This document shows positions 51,250 to 61,106 of a stretch of 64,000 nt of DNA, piece by piece. The translations under genes and the position numbers were made by a program. The stretch spans positions 1-64,000 of the forward strand of contig JAGBEO010000036.1 in NCBI GenBank assembly GCA_017936885.1, written 5' to 3'. Within the stretch, counting starts at the first letter, position 1. Every line of letters begins with the position of its first letter. Below the pieces are notes generated by a model. It was given only the letters and a program-made list of their open reading frames with translations. It had not been told where the DNA came from and did no database searches. The DNA is from Lachnospiraceae bacterium. Lineage in GTDB: Bacteria > Bacillota > Clostridia > Lachnospirales > Lachnospiraceae.

Positions 51250-51284
51250 TACGCGATAAGATTCTTTCTTATTGCGTATTTTTG
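51250..51284 (+). terminator. Terminator after the M56 gene
   Basis: TACGCGATAAG (51250-51260) pairs with CTTATTGCGTA (51268-51278), followed by TTTTTG. One G-T pair. Confidence 0.82.
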
Positions 51285-51406
51285 TGTTAATATAATACAA
51301 AACAGTCTGTTCAGTGGGACAGACAGAAATAAAACGGCATCCGCAGGAGTAAGATCAGTACAAATGCGGAATGCTGAATCTAAGAAAACAGAGGATAAGG
51401 ATATAC

Positions 51407-52075
51407 ATGAAATATAAAAAGATCAATGATGCGACGGTGCAGTGCATCATCACACAAGAAGATATGATGGAGTATGGTCTTACCTTAACGGATATCTTTG
51501 AGCGCAACGAGAAAGGAGAGGAATTTCTCCGGGATGTGATTGAACGCGCTCATGATGAGGTGGGCTATCAGATCAATAACGGCAATATTGCCATGCAGAT
51601 TACGCCGCTTAAGGATAAAGGTCTGGTGGTGACTTTTACAGATGAGAGTCCTGCGGCCTTCAAGGATATTTTGCAGCATTTGAAAGAAGTGCTGCAGGAT
51701 GTCAGTCTTGAACTCAGCCATCAGGATGAGGCAGAACGACATGCAAAGATTGCCGCCCAGCCTGCGGATAGATACGATGAATCCCGAAGAATGTTTGTGT
51801 TTGCTTCCCTCCATCAGGTCATGCAGTATACTGCTGCGATTCCGAATAACTATTCCGTGAAAAGTCATCTTTATAAAGAGGGTGAGACTTATTATCTCGT
51901 ATTGGAGAAAAACAGACTGTCCTATAAGGTATTTAATAAAATCAGTGCCCAGGCGGTAGAGTTTGGTAACCTGATTGCCGTTTCGGAGGAAAGAATGTTG
52001 TATTTGGAGGAACACGGAGAATGTCTGATCAGGGACAGAGCAGTGAGCAAGCTGCGAAAAATATATTTAGCCTAA
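51407..52075 (+). CDS. mecA: MecA-family adaptor protein
   Basis: A 222-residue protein of the MecA/YpbH adaptor family that presents substrates to ClpC-ClpP. The N-terminus (MKYKKINDATVQCIITQEDM and ERNEKGEEFLRDVIERA) and the C-terminal domain are typical. ATG 51407 has AAGGATAAGG upstream; an ORF from 51371 would add an unlikely leader. Its end overlaps the next gene by 55 bases. Confidence 0.92.
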   Translation: MKYKKINDATVQCIITQEDMMEYGLTLTDIFERNEKGEEFLRDVIERAHDEVGYQINNGNIAMQITPLKDKGLVVTFTDESPAAFKDILQHLKEVLQDVSLELSHQDEAERHAKIAAQPADRYDESRRMFVFASLHQVMQYTAAIPNNYSVKSHLYKEGETYYLVLEKNRLSYKVFNKISAQAVEFGNLIAVSEERMLYLEEHGECLIRDRAVSKLRKIYLA

Positions 52076-52749
52076 ACGTGGATGGTTATACGGCACAGTG
52101 TTTTCTTCCGGTGGACGGAACAATAGATAAGATTGTGTATATGCATGCTGCCATGCCTGATGAAGCAGATAAGGTATGGCAGCTCTTATCATGTAAATGT
52201 GCCTTGATCTGTATCGGCGGGATTGATTGGAATCGGGACATGTCGCCATGGTATCATCCTAAAGTGTTTGCACAAGGAGAGGATTTCGCCGGTGGTGCGG
52301 ACGCTTATCTGAAAGATCTGTGCAATAGAATTATCCCGGAAATAGAGCAAAAGCTAAACTCTGACATAATAATAGAGTTTTCGGAAAAGACCGCCAGATA
52401 TCTGGCAGGATATTCGCTTGGCGGATTGTTTGCGCTTTATGCATTGTATCACACGGATCTGTTTGACGGCGTGGCCAGTATGTCCGGGTCTCTCTGGTAT
52501 GACGGATGGATTCCGTATATAAAGGCGCATGAGATGTGCCGTAAACCGGAGAAAATTTATTTTTCCCTTGGAGATAAAGAGGCGGGGGGCAATGCACGGA
52601 TGAGAACCGTAGAGGAGCATACCGCGCAGACGGAACAACTGGTAAGAGAAATGGAGATTATGACCGTATTTGAACATAATCCGGGCAATCATTTTAAGGA
52701 TGTGCCGCTGAGAATTGCCAGAGGGATAGACTGGCTGATATGGGACTGA
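52021..52749 (+). CDS. Esterase-like alpha/beta hydrolase
   Basis: A 242-residue protein of the putative esterase (IroE/Fes-like, D-family) fold. The nucleophile elbow reads GYSLGG, and the catalytic His is likely in NPGNHFKD. It has no signal peptide. It starts 55 bases inside the mecA gene, with GGAGG upstream, which is an unusually long overlap. Substrate unknown. Confidence 0.87.
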   Translation: MSDQGQSSEQAAKNIFSLNVDGYTAQCFLPVDGTIDKIVYMHAAMPDEADKVWQLLSCKCALICIGGIDWNRDMSPWYHPKVFAQGEDFAGGADAYLKDLCNRIIPEIEQKLNSDIIIEFSEKTARYLAGYSLGGLFALYALYHTDLFDGVASMSGSLWYDGWIPYIKAHEMCRKPEKIYFSLGDKEAGGNARMRTVEEHTAQTEQLVREMEIMTVFEHNPGNHFKDVPLRIARGIDWLIWD

Positions 52750-52800
52750 AAGAGCAGCGGCAACAGGCAGAGAACGATAATACGTGGAAATGGAGATTGT

Positions 52801-54663
52801 ATGGGCAGCAGAAATAGAAACAGAAGCAGTGATGAGTTCGACCGTTTTCTGAAGAAAGAGATTATGACACAGAAAAAATATGATAAGCTGTACGCAGATC
52901 AGGGAATGAAGCATCAGGAAGCAGAACAGAGAGAGAAGAAAAATATAGAAATGAAAGAGGAAGATATGATAAAGGATAAGCAGATTATGAAAGAAGAAAA
53001 TGAAAAGAGGCAGGAAGAGGAAACCCGCATGAGATACGAGGATGCTAAGATCGACAGCCGTATCCTGCGTGCCATCAGGGAACTGGGATTTGAACATATG
53101 ACACCCATTCAGGAGCAGGCGATTCCTCTTTTTATGACGGGAAAGGATATTATCGGTCAGGCACAGACCGGAACCGGTAAGACGGCAGCTTTCGGAATTC
53201 CCATTTTGCAGAAAATTGATCCGGAGAACAGAAACTTACAGGCGGTGATCTTATGCCCGACCAGAGAGCTTGCCATGCAGGCTGCGGAAGAATTGCGGAA
53301 ATTTGCCAAATATATGCATGGGATTAAGGTGCTGCCGATCTATGGCGGTCAGGATATCGTCAAGCAGATCAAGAATCTAAAGGGCGGCGTACAGATCGTG
53401 GTAGGCACGCCGGGACGCGTGATGGATCACATGCGCAGACATACGCTGCGGATGGAGCAGGTACACACCGTTGTGTTGGATGAAGCGGATGAAATGCTGA
53501 ACATGGGATTTCGTGAAGATATTGAGACGATTTTAAAGGAAATACCGACAGAGCGTCAGACAGGCCTTTTTTCTGCAACCATGCCGAAACCGATTCTGGA
53601 TATCACCAAGACTTATCAGAAGGATGCGGCTTATATCAAGATGACGCCGCAGGAGGTGACCATTCCGCTGATTAAGCAGGCATATTATCAGGTGCGCAAG
53701 CAGGATAAAGAGGAAGTATTGTGTCGTCTGATCGATTATTATGACCCGAAGCGCGCGCTGATTTTCTGTAATACCAAGCGTATGGTGGATGAACTGACAG
53801 AGCATCTGAAAGCACGCGGTTATGAGGCGGAAGGGCTGCACGGCGACCTTACCCAGAATCAGAGAGATATTGTGATGAACCTGTTTCGGAGCGGAAGAGC
53901 GGGGATTCTTATTGCGACTGACGTGGCGGCAAGAGGGATTGATGTAAGTGACGTAGAGGCGGTTTACAATTATGATGTGCCGGAAGATATTGAGTATTAT
54001 GTGCACCGTATCGGCAGAACCGGACGTGCGGGTAAGACCGGACGCTCCTTTACTTTGGTAGTGGGAAGAGAAGCATATAAAGTGCGGGATATCGAGCGGG
54101 TCTGCCATACGAAGATCAGGGAGCGCAAGATCCCCAGTGCTGCGGATATCACTGCCAGAAAAGCAGAGAAAATTCTAAAAGAAGCGACAGATGTCATTGA
54201 GAATGAGGACATCAGCAGGAGCATGGAATATATTTTAGATGCGGTGGCTCTGGGACAGTACAGTGCCACACAGATCGCGGCAGCTTTTATGAAAATGAAG
54301 CTGGGGGATGAAATTGAAGATATCAGGACAGAGAAATTTTTCTTTGAAAAGAAGGGGGAGCGCAGCGGGCGCGGCAGCCGTGGCGGCAGAACGGAAAGCG
54401 GTGACAGGCGCGGACGCGGCAGCCGGAGTGAGCGCGGCGACAGAGGTACCCGCAGCAACAGAAGTGAACGCAGCAGAAGTGAACGGGATGATCGAAGTGC
54501 GCGCAGTGTCAGAGGGGAACGGGATAATCGCAGCGGACAAAGTGCCCGAAAGAACGATGGAATGCCTAAGAATGTGAGAAGAGACGGCAGCGGTTATGAT
54601 AAGAGAGCACAGAACAGCGGCCGTTACGCGGCTATGCGCATTAAGACCAGAAAGCAGAGTTAG
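52801..54663 (+). CDS. DEAD-box RNA helicase
   Basis: A 620-residue helicase of the CshA/DeaD type. A 75-residue charged coiled N-terminus precedes the helicase core: AQTGTGKTAAFG, PTRELAMQ, GTPGRVMD, DEADEML, SATMP, and HRIGRTGRAGKTGRS. The C-terminus (about 490-620) is rich in Arg, Gly, Ser and Asp repeats (SERGDRG), typical of RNA-binding tails. It likely acts in RNA turnover or ribosome assembly at low temperature. Confidence 0.94.
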   Translation: MGSRNRNRSSDEFDRFLKKEIMTQKKYDKLYADQGMKHQEAEQREKKNIEMKEEDMIKDKQIMKEENEKRQEEETRMRYEDAKIDSRILRAIRELGFEHMTPIQEQAIPLFMTGKDIIGQAQTGTGKTAAFGIPILQKIDPENRNLQAVILCPTRELAMQAAEELRKFAKYMHGIKVLPIYGGQDIVKQIKNLKGGVQIVVGTPGRVMDHMRRHTLRMEQVHTVVLDEADEMLNMGFREDIETILKEIPTERQTGLFSATMPKPILDITKTYQKDAAYIKMTPQEVTIPLIKQAYYQVRKQDKEEVLCRLIDYYDPKRALIFCNTKRMVDELTEHLKARGYEAEGLHGDLTQNQRDIVMNLFRSGRAGILIATDVAARGIDVSDVEAVYNYDVPEDIEYYVHRIGRTGRAGKTGRSFTLVVGREAYKVRDIERVCHTKIRERKIPSAADITARKAEKILKEATDVIENEDISRSMEYILDAVALGQYSATQIAAAFMKMKLGDEIEDIRTEKFFFEKKGERSGRGSRGGRTESGDRRGRGSRSERGDRGTRSNRSERSRSERDDRSARSVRGERDNRSGQSARKNDGMPKNVRRDGSGYDKRAQNSGRYAAMRIKTRKQS

Positions 54664-54719
54664 GAATCGGAGACGGCGGGCCGCATCGGCTGGCTTATGC
54701 ACTGTATTGGCAGTCAGTG

Positions 54720-55316
54720 TTACAGCACCAGCTCCTGCCCGTGGTCTTTCAGCCATTTGCGGGCAGTACGATAGTCAGGGTATACTTCTTCTACAGCCTG
54801 CCAAAAAGCGGGCGAATGATCCATGTGTGTCAGATGACACAGTTCATGGACAACCACGTAGTCTAAGATAGCAGGCGGCGCCAGCATGAGCCGCCAGTTA
54901 AAGGAGAGGGTACCCCTGGCGCTGCAGCTCCCCCAGCGGGTCTTTTGGTCTCTTATCGTAATCCGGTTGTAAGTGCCTCCGGTGAACTGGTGAAAGTAGG
55001 CAACCCTTTTCGGAAAATATTCTTTGGCGGCATCGATGTAACGCTTCTCCAAGGCGGCCCGCTGGGGATCGGTCAGGTCTGAGACCGGGCGGTTTTTCTG
55101 TTTTTCCTGCATTTCCAGATATTTTGTTATGATCCAGTGCTGTTTTTCAAGGAGCATATGCTGAATCTCCTTGGCGGAAGTGCGAAGGGGGACGCGAAGG
55201 ACAAGCCCGTCATCGGGAGAGATGCTGATGGAGCAGCTTCGGCGGCTGCTGTATATGACCGAGTAGGGCAGTTCATATAGTTTACTTTGATATTTGACAC
55301 GATATATATTTTCCAT
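54720..55316 (-). CDS. YgjP/DUF45 zinc metallopeptidase
   Basis: A 198-residue protein with TRWGSCSARG and HELCHLTHMDHSPAFW, the motifs of the YgjP (SprT-like) metallopeptidases. Start is chosen at 55316 (MENIYRVKYQ), with AAGGA upstream. It is convergent with the helicase and divergent from the TPR gene. Function in the cell is unclear. Confidence 0.88.
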   Translation of the reverse strand: MENIYRVKYQSKLYELPYSVIYSSRRSCSISISPDDGLVLRVPLRTSAKEIQHMLLEKQHWIITKYLEMQEKQKNRPVSDLTDPQRAALEKRYIDAAKEYFPKRVAYFHQFTGGTYNRITIRDQKTRWGSCSARGTLSFNWRLMLAPPAILDYVVVHELCHLTHMDHSPAFWQAVEEVYPDYRTARKWLKDHGQELVL

Positions 55317-55484
55317 GGTGAAAGTCCTTATAAGCAATATATTTTTATTGGAATATGGTATCACATTTCTTTGCAAGATAAAATATAAGGGATAAAATAT
55401 CTTTCGGTTTTGTTTGTCAAATCGCGGCAACTGTGCTAGTATGTTGAAAGAATATGGGGGAGTTATGTTATAGGAGCAACAGTA

Positions 55485-57092
55485 ATGGGAAATATGTTAG
55501 AAAATCAAAAAGCGGTGGAGAAAAAAACAACCGAAAAGAGAACAACCGAAAAGAAAACAACAGAAAAGAAAGCAGCAGGGGCAGAAAAAACAGCGGCTAA
55601 GAAGAATCCGAAACAGGGAAAGAAGCCTGCAGATGCAAATCATGCGGTGAGGAAAAAGAACGGCAGCACAGCGAAAAAGAAAGCTGCAAATGGAAATAGA
55701 GTAAAAAGAAAAGAACAGAGCAGTAAAGCAGAGGGAAACGTCAGAGACGGAGAAGACTTTAAAGCCCGTTCCGACAGACGGGATGCACAACGGGCCCAAA
55801 GAAGGGAGGAACGCCTCAGGAAGGTAAGACGGCAGAAGATTATTATGGCGGTATCCAGTGGTGTGATCCTAATCTCAGTGATTATACTGATTGTGATGTT
55901 CCTGCCTCCTGTGAAATACCTTCGCAGCATGTACATGGGGGACAAGTATCTGGCAAAGGCTGATTATGTGTCAGCATCAAGCGCTTATGAGAAAGCGGTG
56001 GAACTCAACGAGACTTCGACAGAGGCCTATCATGGCATGGCAGATGCCCTGACAGCGCAGGACAAGATCTCCGAGGCGGAGAGTATTGTTTATACAGGCT
56101 GGGAGAAAACACAGGATGAAGTATTGCTTCATTATTATTGTACCTTAGTATTGAATGAGGCAGTGGCACAGATTAATGCAAAGAACTGTACATTGGATAC
56201 GGTAGATAAATGTGTGCAGGTTCTGGAACTGGATGCAGGCAGCGAAGATGCTTTATCGCTTATGCATACATGTTATGAACGTCTCTTTAAGGTGACGGAG
56301 GAAAATGATACATGTACCCTGTTCTTTGATGCAGACATGGCGCAGGAGACCTGTGGGTATGATACTTATGAGCAGTTGCTTCGCAGAGTGTATGCCGTAT
56401 ATCAGGCAGCTCCTTCTGAAGAACTTAAGAATATTCTGGCACAGTATGCAGTGATTGATATGCCGAAGGTGCATCTTAGTATGACCCACATAGATCAATA
56501 TATTGCGGTACTGACAGAGATTAACGGCGTTTTATCCGATACACAGATTACAGAAACGCTTGCCTGCCTTACAAAGGCGAAAGAAATAGAGAATTATTTT
56601 GCGAAAGCTTTTGATGAATTTGCACAGGGGAATTATGCCTATGCCAGAGAACTGATCGCGGAAGATTCCTATCAGCAGATTCGGGATCAGTTTATCAATG
56701 AGGATTCCGGCTATTGGAAAGGTTCTGTTTATATTCCGGTGAGTCAGGAACAACTTGTGCTGAACCGTGATGAGGGTAACGTTACCTTTTCTTTCTTAGC
56801 CTTTGAGGATTACGATAATCCCCAGGGAATTATCACGGTCTGGGGCAGCAAACAGGAGGATGACGGTATCCAGCGAAGTGTCATTTCCTATGAACCTGCC
56901 GGAGAGAACAGTGCAGAATTCCCGCATACGGAATATACGATCCAGTACTTGTACAGCAATGTGAAGATAGGCGGAAAGTATGTGCCGCAGATGAACTACC
57001 GGTTTGATACCAAAATCACCACAGAAGAAGGAACAACGACAAATGCAGTCGGCGATTGGGGCGGTGAGCATGAATTTGAAATCGACTACTAA
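55485..57092 (+). CDS. Membrane protein with lysine-rich N-terminus and TPR region
   Basis: A 535-residue protein. The N-terminus (1-110) is highly Lys/Glu/Arg-rich, with repeated TTEKK-like units, then a single membrane span (about 116-142, IIMAVSSGVILISVIILIVMF). The rest is extracellular: a TPR-like segment (AKADYVSASSAYEKAVELN) and a C-terminal domain with SQEQLVLNRDEGNVTF. AGGAG lies upstream. It overlaps the next gene. No specific function is known to me. Confidence 0.8.
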   Translation: MGNMLENQKAVEKKTTEKRTTEKKTTEKKAAGAEKTAAKKNPKQGKKPADANHAVRKKNGSTAKKKAANGNRVKRKEQSSKAEGNVRDGEDFKARSDRRDAQRAQRREERLRKVRRQKIIMAVSSGVILISVIILIVMFLPPVKYLRSMYMGDKYLAKADYVSASSAYEKAVELNETSTEAYHGMADALTAQDKISEAESIVYTGWEKTQDEVLLHYYCTLVLNEAVAQINAKNCTLDTVDKCVQVLELDAGSEDALSLMHTCYERLFKVTEENDTCTLFFDADMAQETCGYDTYEQLLRRVYAVYQAAPSEELKNILAQYAVIDMPKVHLSMTHIDQYIAVLTEINGVLSDTQITETLACLTKAKEIENYFAKAFDEFAQGNYAYARELIAEDSYQQIRDQFINEDSGYWKGSVYIPVSQEQLVLNRDEGNVTFSFLAFEDYDNPQGIITVWGSKQEDDGIQRSVISYEPAGENSAEFPHTEYTIQYLYSNVKIGGKYVPQMNYRFDTKITTEEGTTTNAVGDWGGEHEFEIDY

Positions 57093-57735
57093 ACAGAATT
57101 GTTTTCTGGTAGGAGCAGGCGAACTGCCTTCTTATATGATTCCGGTTTCCGAGGGAGATTATCTGATTGCGGTGGACGGCGGTTATGATTATTGCAGAAA
57201 GTGGAATCTGCTTCCTGATTTGGTACTGGGGGATTTTGATTCGGTAAGCTCTGCACTGAAGGAAGAGATTGCCAAGATGCAGGAAGAAATGCCGGATAAA
57301 ACCAAGGTGTTGCCTGTTATGAAGGATGATACGGACATGTTGGCGGCGCTTCGCATCGCACTTGCCAGAGGCTATCGCAGTTTTAGAATTTACGGCGGTA
57401 TGGGCGGCAGGACGGATCATACCATTGCCAATATCCAGTGTCTGCAATTTTTAAAGAATCAGGGGGCAGAGGGATATCTGATTTCGGACAGGGAAATGCT
57501 GTTTCTGATACGGAATGAGAGCATAAAGTTTGAGCCAAAATCTTTTGGAATTTTTTCGTTATTTGCTTTACAAAAGCAGGTTACGGGAGTTACCATAAGG
57601 GGGATGAAATATCCGCTGAATCAGGCTGAGCTTACAGATGACTATCCGATAGGCATCAGCAATGAATTCATCGGAGAAGAAGCAGAGGTGACAGTAGAAG
57701 AGGGCACTCTGCTTGCTGTTATGCAATTAATGTAG
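57070..57735 (+). CDS. Thiamine pyrophosphokinase
   Basis: A 221-residue protein. VDGGYDYC and LVLGDFDSV and KDDTDMLAALRIA, GGMGGRTDHT are typical for thiamine diphosphokinase, which makes ThDP from thiamine and ATP. ATG 57070 is the family-like start, overlapping the previous gene by 23 bases; longer readings run inside that gene. Confidence 0.9.
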   Translation: MNLKSTTKQNCFLVGAGELPSYMIPVSEGDYLIAVDGGYDYCRKWNLLPDLVLGDFDSVSSALKEEIAKMQEEMPDKTKVLPVMKDDTDMLAALRIALARGYRSFRIYGGMGGRTDHTIANIQCLQFLKNQGAEGYLISDREMLFLIRNESIKFEPKSFGIFSLFALQKQVTGVTIRGMKYPLNQAELTDDYPIGISNEFIGEEAEVTVEEGTLLAVMQLM

Positions 57736-57942
57736 AAGTAATATTGGTGTGACAGCATGATTATGGCAGTATGAAAGCTGCACCCATGAACGTATGATGT
57801 GCGGCGGTATAATGAATGATTTATGAGAACTATGACAGATGTTCAGGATTAGACAGACCAGGGGAAAACGGAAAGTGCCCATGGCGCGGTCTTGGGAACG
57901 ATACTGAGCGCTGTGAAATATAATAGGAAAAGGAGAACAATC

Positions 57943-59484
57943 ATGGCAAAGAAACCAGCAGTATTAATGATTTTAGACGGTTACGGTCTGAACGAGAAGA
58001 CAGAAGGCAATGCGGTAGCGCTTGCTGAGACTCCGGTTATGGACAAGCTTATGGCAGAATGTCCTTTTGTAAAAGGAAATGCCAGCGGCATGGCAGTAGG
58101 TCTTCCGGACGGACAGATGGGTAACTCTGAAGTAGGTCACTTAAATATGGGCGCAGGACGTATTGTCTATCAGGAGCTTACCAGAATCACCAAAGAGATT
58201 CAGGACGGCACCTTCTTCGAGAATCCTGCTTTATTAGATGCAGTTAATAACTGTAAGAAAAATGATTCCGCACTGCATATGTTCGGTCTGTTATCCGACG
58301 GCGGTGTGCACAGCCACAATACACATCTGTACGGTTTACTGGAGCTTGCTAAGAAGAACGGTCTTTCCAAAGTATATGTACATGCATTTTTAGACGGACG
58401 TGATACCCCTCCGGCAAGCGGCAAGGGCTTTGTGGAGGATCTGGAAGCAGAGATGAAGAAGATCGGTGTAGGCGAGGTCGCTACCGTGACAGGACGTTAT
58501 TATGCAATGGACAGAGATAATAACTATGACAGAGTGGAGAAGGCTTATGTTGCTTTGACTAAAGGCGAAGGTCTTGAGGCTGACAGTGCTACGGCAGGTA
58601 TCCAGGCTTCCTACGATAGAGAAGAGACAGACGAGTTTGTAAAACCTACCGTTGTGAAGAAAAACGGTGCACCGGTTGCGACGATCAAAGACGGCGATTC
58701 CGTGATCTTCTTTAACTTCAGACCGGACCGTGCAAGAGAGATCACCAGAAGCTTTTGTGATGATGATTTCAAGGGCTTTAACAGAGAGAAGAAGTTAGAC
58801 CTTGTCTATGTATGCTTCTCCGATTACGATCCGACTATCCCGAATAAGGAAGTGGCTTTCCACAAGATTGCCGTTACGAACACATTCGGTGAGTGGCTTG
58901 CAGCAAATAACATGAAGCAGGCAAGAATTGCCGAGACAGAGAAGTATGCGCATGTAACATTTTTCTTTAACGGTGGTGTTGAGGAGCCCAATGCAGGGGA
59001 AGACAGAATCCTTGTAAATTCCCCTAAGGATGTAGCTACCTATGACTTAAAGCCGCAGATGAGCGCTTATGAAGTATGTGATAAATTAGTGGGTGCTATT
59101 AAATCCGGCGAGTACGATGTGATCATTATCAACTTCGCAAACCCTGATATGGTAGGACATACCGGTGTACAGGAAGCAGCTATTAAGGCTGTAGAAGCAG
59201 TAGATGAGTGTGTAGGCAAAGCGGTTGAGGCTTTGAAAGAAGTGGATGGTGTTATGTTTATCTGTGCAGACCATGGTAATGCAGAGCAGCTCATTGATTA
59301 CGAGACAGGCGCTCCGTTCACTGCACATACAACGAATCCGGTACCGTTTATTCTGGTCAACGCAGATCCTTCTTACAAGTTAAGAGAGGGCGGATGTCTG
59401 GCAGATATCGTACCGACTCTGATTGAGTTGATGGGTAAGGAACAGCCTGCTGAGATGACAGGTAAGTCGCTGCTTGTGAAATAG
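57943..59484 (+). CDS. gpmI: 2,3-bisphosphoglycerate-independent phosphoglycerate mutase
   Basis: A 513-residue enzyme of glycolysis, of typical length. ILDGYGLNE carries the first metal Asp, GQMGNSEVGHLNMGAGR contains the catalytic Ser62, and later metal motifs read FNFRPDRARE and CADHGNAEQ. AGGAGAAC lies before ATG 57943. A 207-base gap precedes it, in which I see no gene. Confidence 0.96.
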   Translation: MAKKPAVLMILDGYGLNEKTEGNAVALAETPVMDKLMAECPFVKGNASGMAVGLPDGQMGNSEVGHLNMGAGRIVYQELTRITKEIQDGTFFENPALLDAVNNCKKNDSALHMFGLLSDGGVHSHNTHLYGLLELAKKNGLSKVYVHAFLDGRDTPPASGKGFVEDLEAEMKKIGVGEVATVTGRYYAMDRDNNYDRVEKAYVALTKGEGLEADSATAGIQASYDREETDEFVKPTVVKKNGAPVATIKDGDSVIFFNFRPDRAREITRSFCDDDFKGFNREKKLDLVYVCFSDYDPTIPNKEVAFHKIAVTNTFGEWLAANNMKQARIAETEKYAHVTFFFNGGVEEPNAGEDRILVNSPKDVATYDLKPQMSAYEVCDKLVGAIKSGEYDVIIINFANPDMVGHTGVQEAAIKAVEAVDECVGKAVEALKEVDGVMFICADHGNAEQLIDYETGAPFTAHTTNPVPFILVNADPSYKLREGGCLADIVPTLIELMGKEQPAEMTGKSLLVK

Positions 59485-59530
59485 AAATGTTTCCGTGAAT
59501 CATTTTGAAAGAGAAAAGTTAAAATCAGTG

Positions 59531-59576
59531 AAAAATGCAAGGATTATGTTAATGTAGTCCTTGCATTTTCTTTTTT
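59531..59576 (+). terminator. Terminator after gpmI
   Basis: AAAAATGCAAGGA (59531-59543) pairs with TCCTTGCATTTT (59558-59569), followed by CTTTTTT. Confidence 0.9.
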
Positions 59577-59591
59577 GCATCCTAAAAGCAA

Positions 59592-59647
59592 TTGACAGCG
59601 CATTGGTTTAAGAATATACTAAGTGTACTAACATTAATAGTACACTT
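59592..59647 (+). promoter_or_regulatory. Promoter and perfect operator of the GntR/ABC operon
   Basis: TTGACA (59592-59597), 17-base spacer, TATACT (59615-59620). Directly after, AAGTGTACTA (59621-59630) and TAGTACACTT (59638-59647) form a perfect 10-base inverted repeat with a 7-base gap, at the expected transcription start. This is a YtrA-type operator layout. Confidence 0.9.
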
Positions 59648-59716
59648 GGTGTTCTGTATGTGTTAAGGGAGCCTACTGAACAAATGAGTTGGTTATTGAA
59701 GGAGAAAGGAGAACCT

Positions 59717-60076
59717 ATGATTATCATAGATTATAAAGATACCAGACCAATCTATGAGCAGATAGTGGAGAAGTTTAAAATTCTGATCCTAAGAGGGGCC
59801 ATACAGCCGGATGAGCAGATGCCGTCGGTAAGGAATCTGGCGATAGAGCTATCCATCAATCCCAATACGATCCAGAAAGCCTATGCGGAACTGGAAAGAC
59901 AGGGGTTTATCTATACCGTGAAGGGCAGAGGAAATTTCGTGTCCGGTGACGGCAGGCTTGTTGAGGAGCGAAAGAAGGAGTGTCTCTATAAAATACTGGA
60001 GCTGGCGAAAGAAGCGATAGAGCTGGGTATGTCCAAGCTGGAATTGGTTGCGGAGATCGAACAACTGCAGATATAG
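59717..60076 (+). CDS. GntR family repressor, YtrA type
   Basis: A 119-residue protein: DTRPIYEQIVEKFK and MPSVRNLAIELSINPNTIQKAYAELERQGFIYTVKGRGNF-type winged helix (recognition helix around NPNTIQKAY) and a short C-terminal dimer helix. Start 59717 follows AAAGGAG by 6 bases; upstream codons lie in the leader. It heads an ABC transporter operon and has a perfect palindromic operator. Family members respond to cell-envelope stress. Confidence 0.92.
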   Translation: MIIIDYKDTRPIYEQIVEKFKILILRGAIQPDEQMPSVRNLAIELSINPNTIQKAYAELERQGFIYTVKGRGNFVSGDGRLVEERKKECLYKILELAKEAIELGMSKLELVAEIEQLQI

Positions 60077-60197
60077 AACAGGGATAGCTGTGCGGCTGTT
60101 GGCTGGATAGGCAGTGTATTATGAGCAAAGAACAGTACAGAGAAAAGGACAGATTGAAAAATCGTGCGTTGTGTCATGGTTGGAAAGAGAGGAAGCT

Positions 60198-61106
60198 ATG
60201 ATTGAGATACATAATCTGACGAAGTCTTTTGATCAGAAGATCAAAGCGGTGGATGACGTCAGTGTTACGATAAAAGAGAATACCGTATTCGGGCTGATCG
60301 GCACGAACGGTGCCGGAAAGAGTACGGTACTTCGTATGGTATCCGGCGTAATGAAACCGGATGAAGGTGTTGTGACAGTAGATAATATGCCGGTTTATGA
60401 TAATGTGGAGGCGAAGAAGCTGTTGTTTTTTATTGCAGATGAACCCTATTTCTTTGCCAATACCAATGCCCGCTCTATGGAGCAGTATTACAGCGGTATT
60501 TACGAGGATTTCAACAAAGAAGAATTCTATAAATATCTGGCGAGCTTTAACCTGGACAAGAACAGAAAGATCAGCACCTTTTCCAAAGGAATGAAGAAGC
60601 AGTTAGCTTTGCTGCTCGGTATTTGTTCACATACGAAATACATTCTGTGCGATGAGACTTTTGACGGTCTTGATCCGGTGATGCGTCAGGGAATTAAATC
60701 AATTTTTGCCAAGGAGATGGAAGAGAGAGGATTGACACCCGTGATTGCATCCCATAATTTGAGGGAGCTGGAAGATATCTGTGATCATGTAGGACTGCTG
60801 CATAAGGGCGGGGTACTGCTCTCCAAGGATCTGGAGGATATGAAATGCAATATCCAAAAGGTACAGTGCGTCTTTACCAGTGTAGAGGATGAATTGAAGG
60901 CATTAAACGGCTTGGAGGTGTTAAAGAAGGAGCAGAGAGGCTCTCTGCGCACTATTACAGTAAGGAGTACAAGAGAGGAAGTGGCAGCCAGATTTGCCAC
61001 TGTGAATACCGTATTTTATGAAGTGCTTCCTTTATCTCTTGAGGAAATCTTTATCAGTGAAACGGAGGTAGTAGGATATGACATCAAGAAACTCATTCTG
61101 GGCTAG
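60198..61106 (+). CDS. ABC transporter ATP-binding protein (ABC-2 type)
   Basis: A 302-residue ATPase. Walker A GTNGAGKST, signature FSKGMKKQLALLLG, Walker B YILCDETFDGLD. Its C-terminal extension is usual for ABC-2 drug or peptide exporters. ATG 60198 has GAGGAAG upstream; ORF from 60114 is an upstream extension. It overlaps the permease by 29 bases, so both are coupled. Confidence 0.92.
   Translation: MIEIHNLTKSFDQKIKAVDDVSVTIKENTVFGLIGTNGAGKSTVLRMVSGVMKPDEGVVTVDNMPVYDNVEAKKLLFFIADEPYFFANTNARSMEQYYSGIYEDFNKEEFYKYLASFNLDKNRKISTFSKGMKKQLALLLGICSHTKYILCDETFDGLDPVMRQGIKSIFAKEMEERGLTPVIASHNLRELEDICDHVGLLHKGGVLLSKDLEDMKCNIQKVQCVFTSVEDELKALNGLEVLKKEQRGSLRTITVRSTREEVAARFATVNTVFYEVLPLSLEEIFISETEVVGYDIKKLILG

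Noticed and set aside
54235-54756. 173-codon minus-strand ORF opposite the helicase tail
   Set aside because: It is the shadow of the Arg/Gly/Ser repeat region of the helicase and reads as low-complexity Ala/Ser/Thr.
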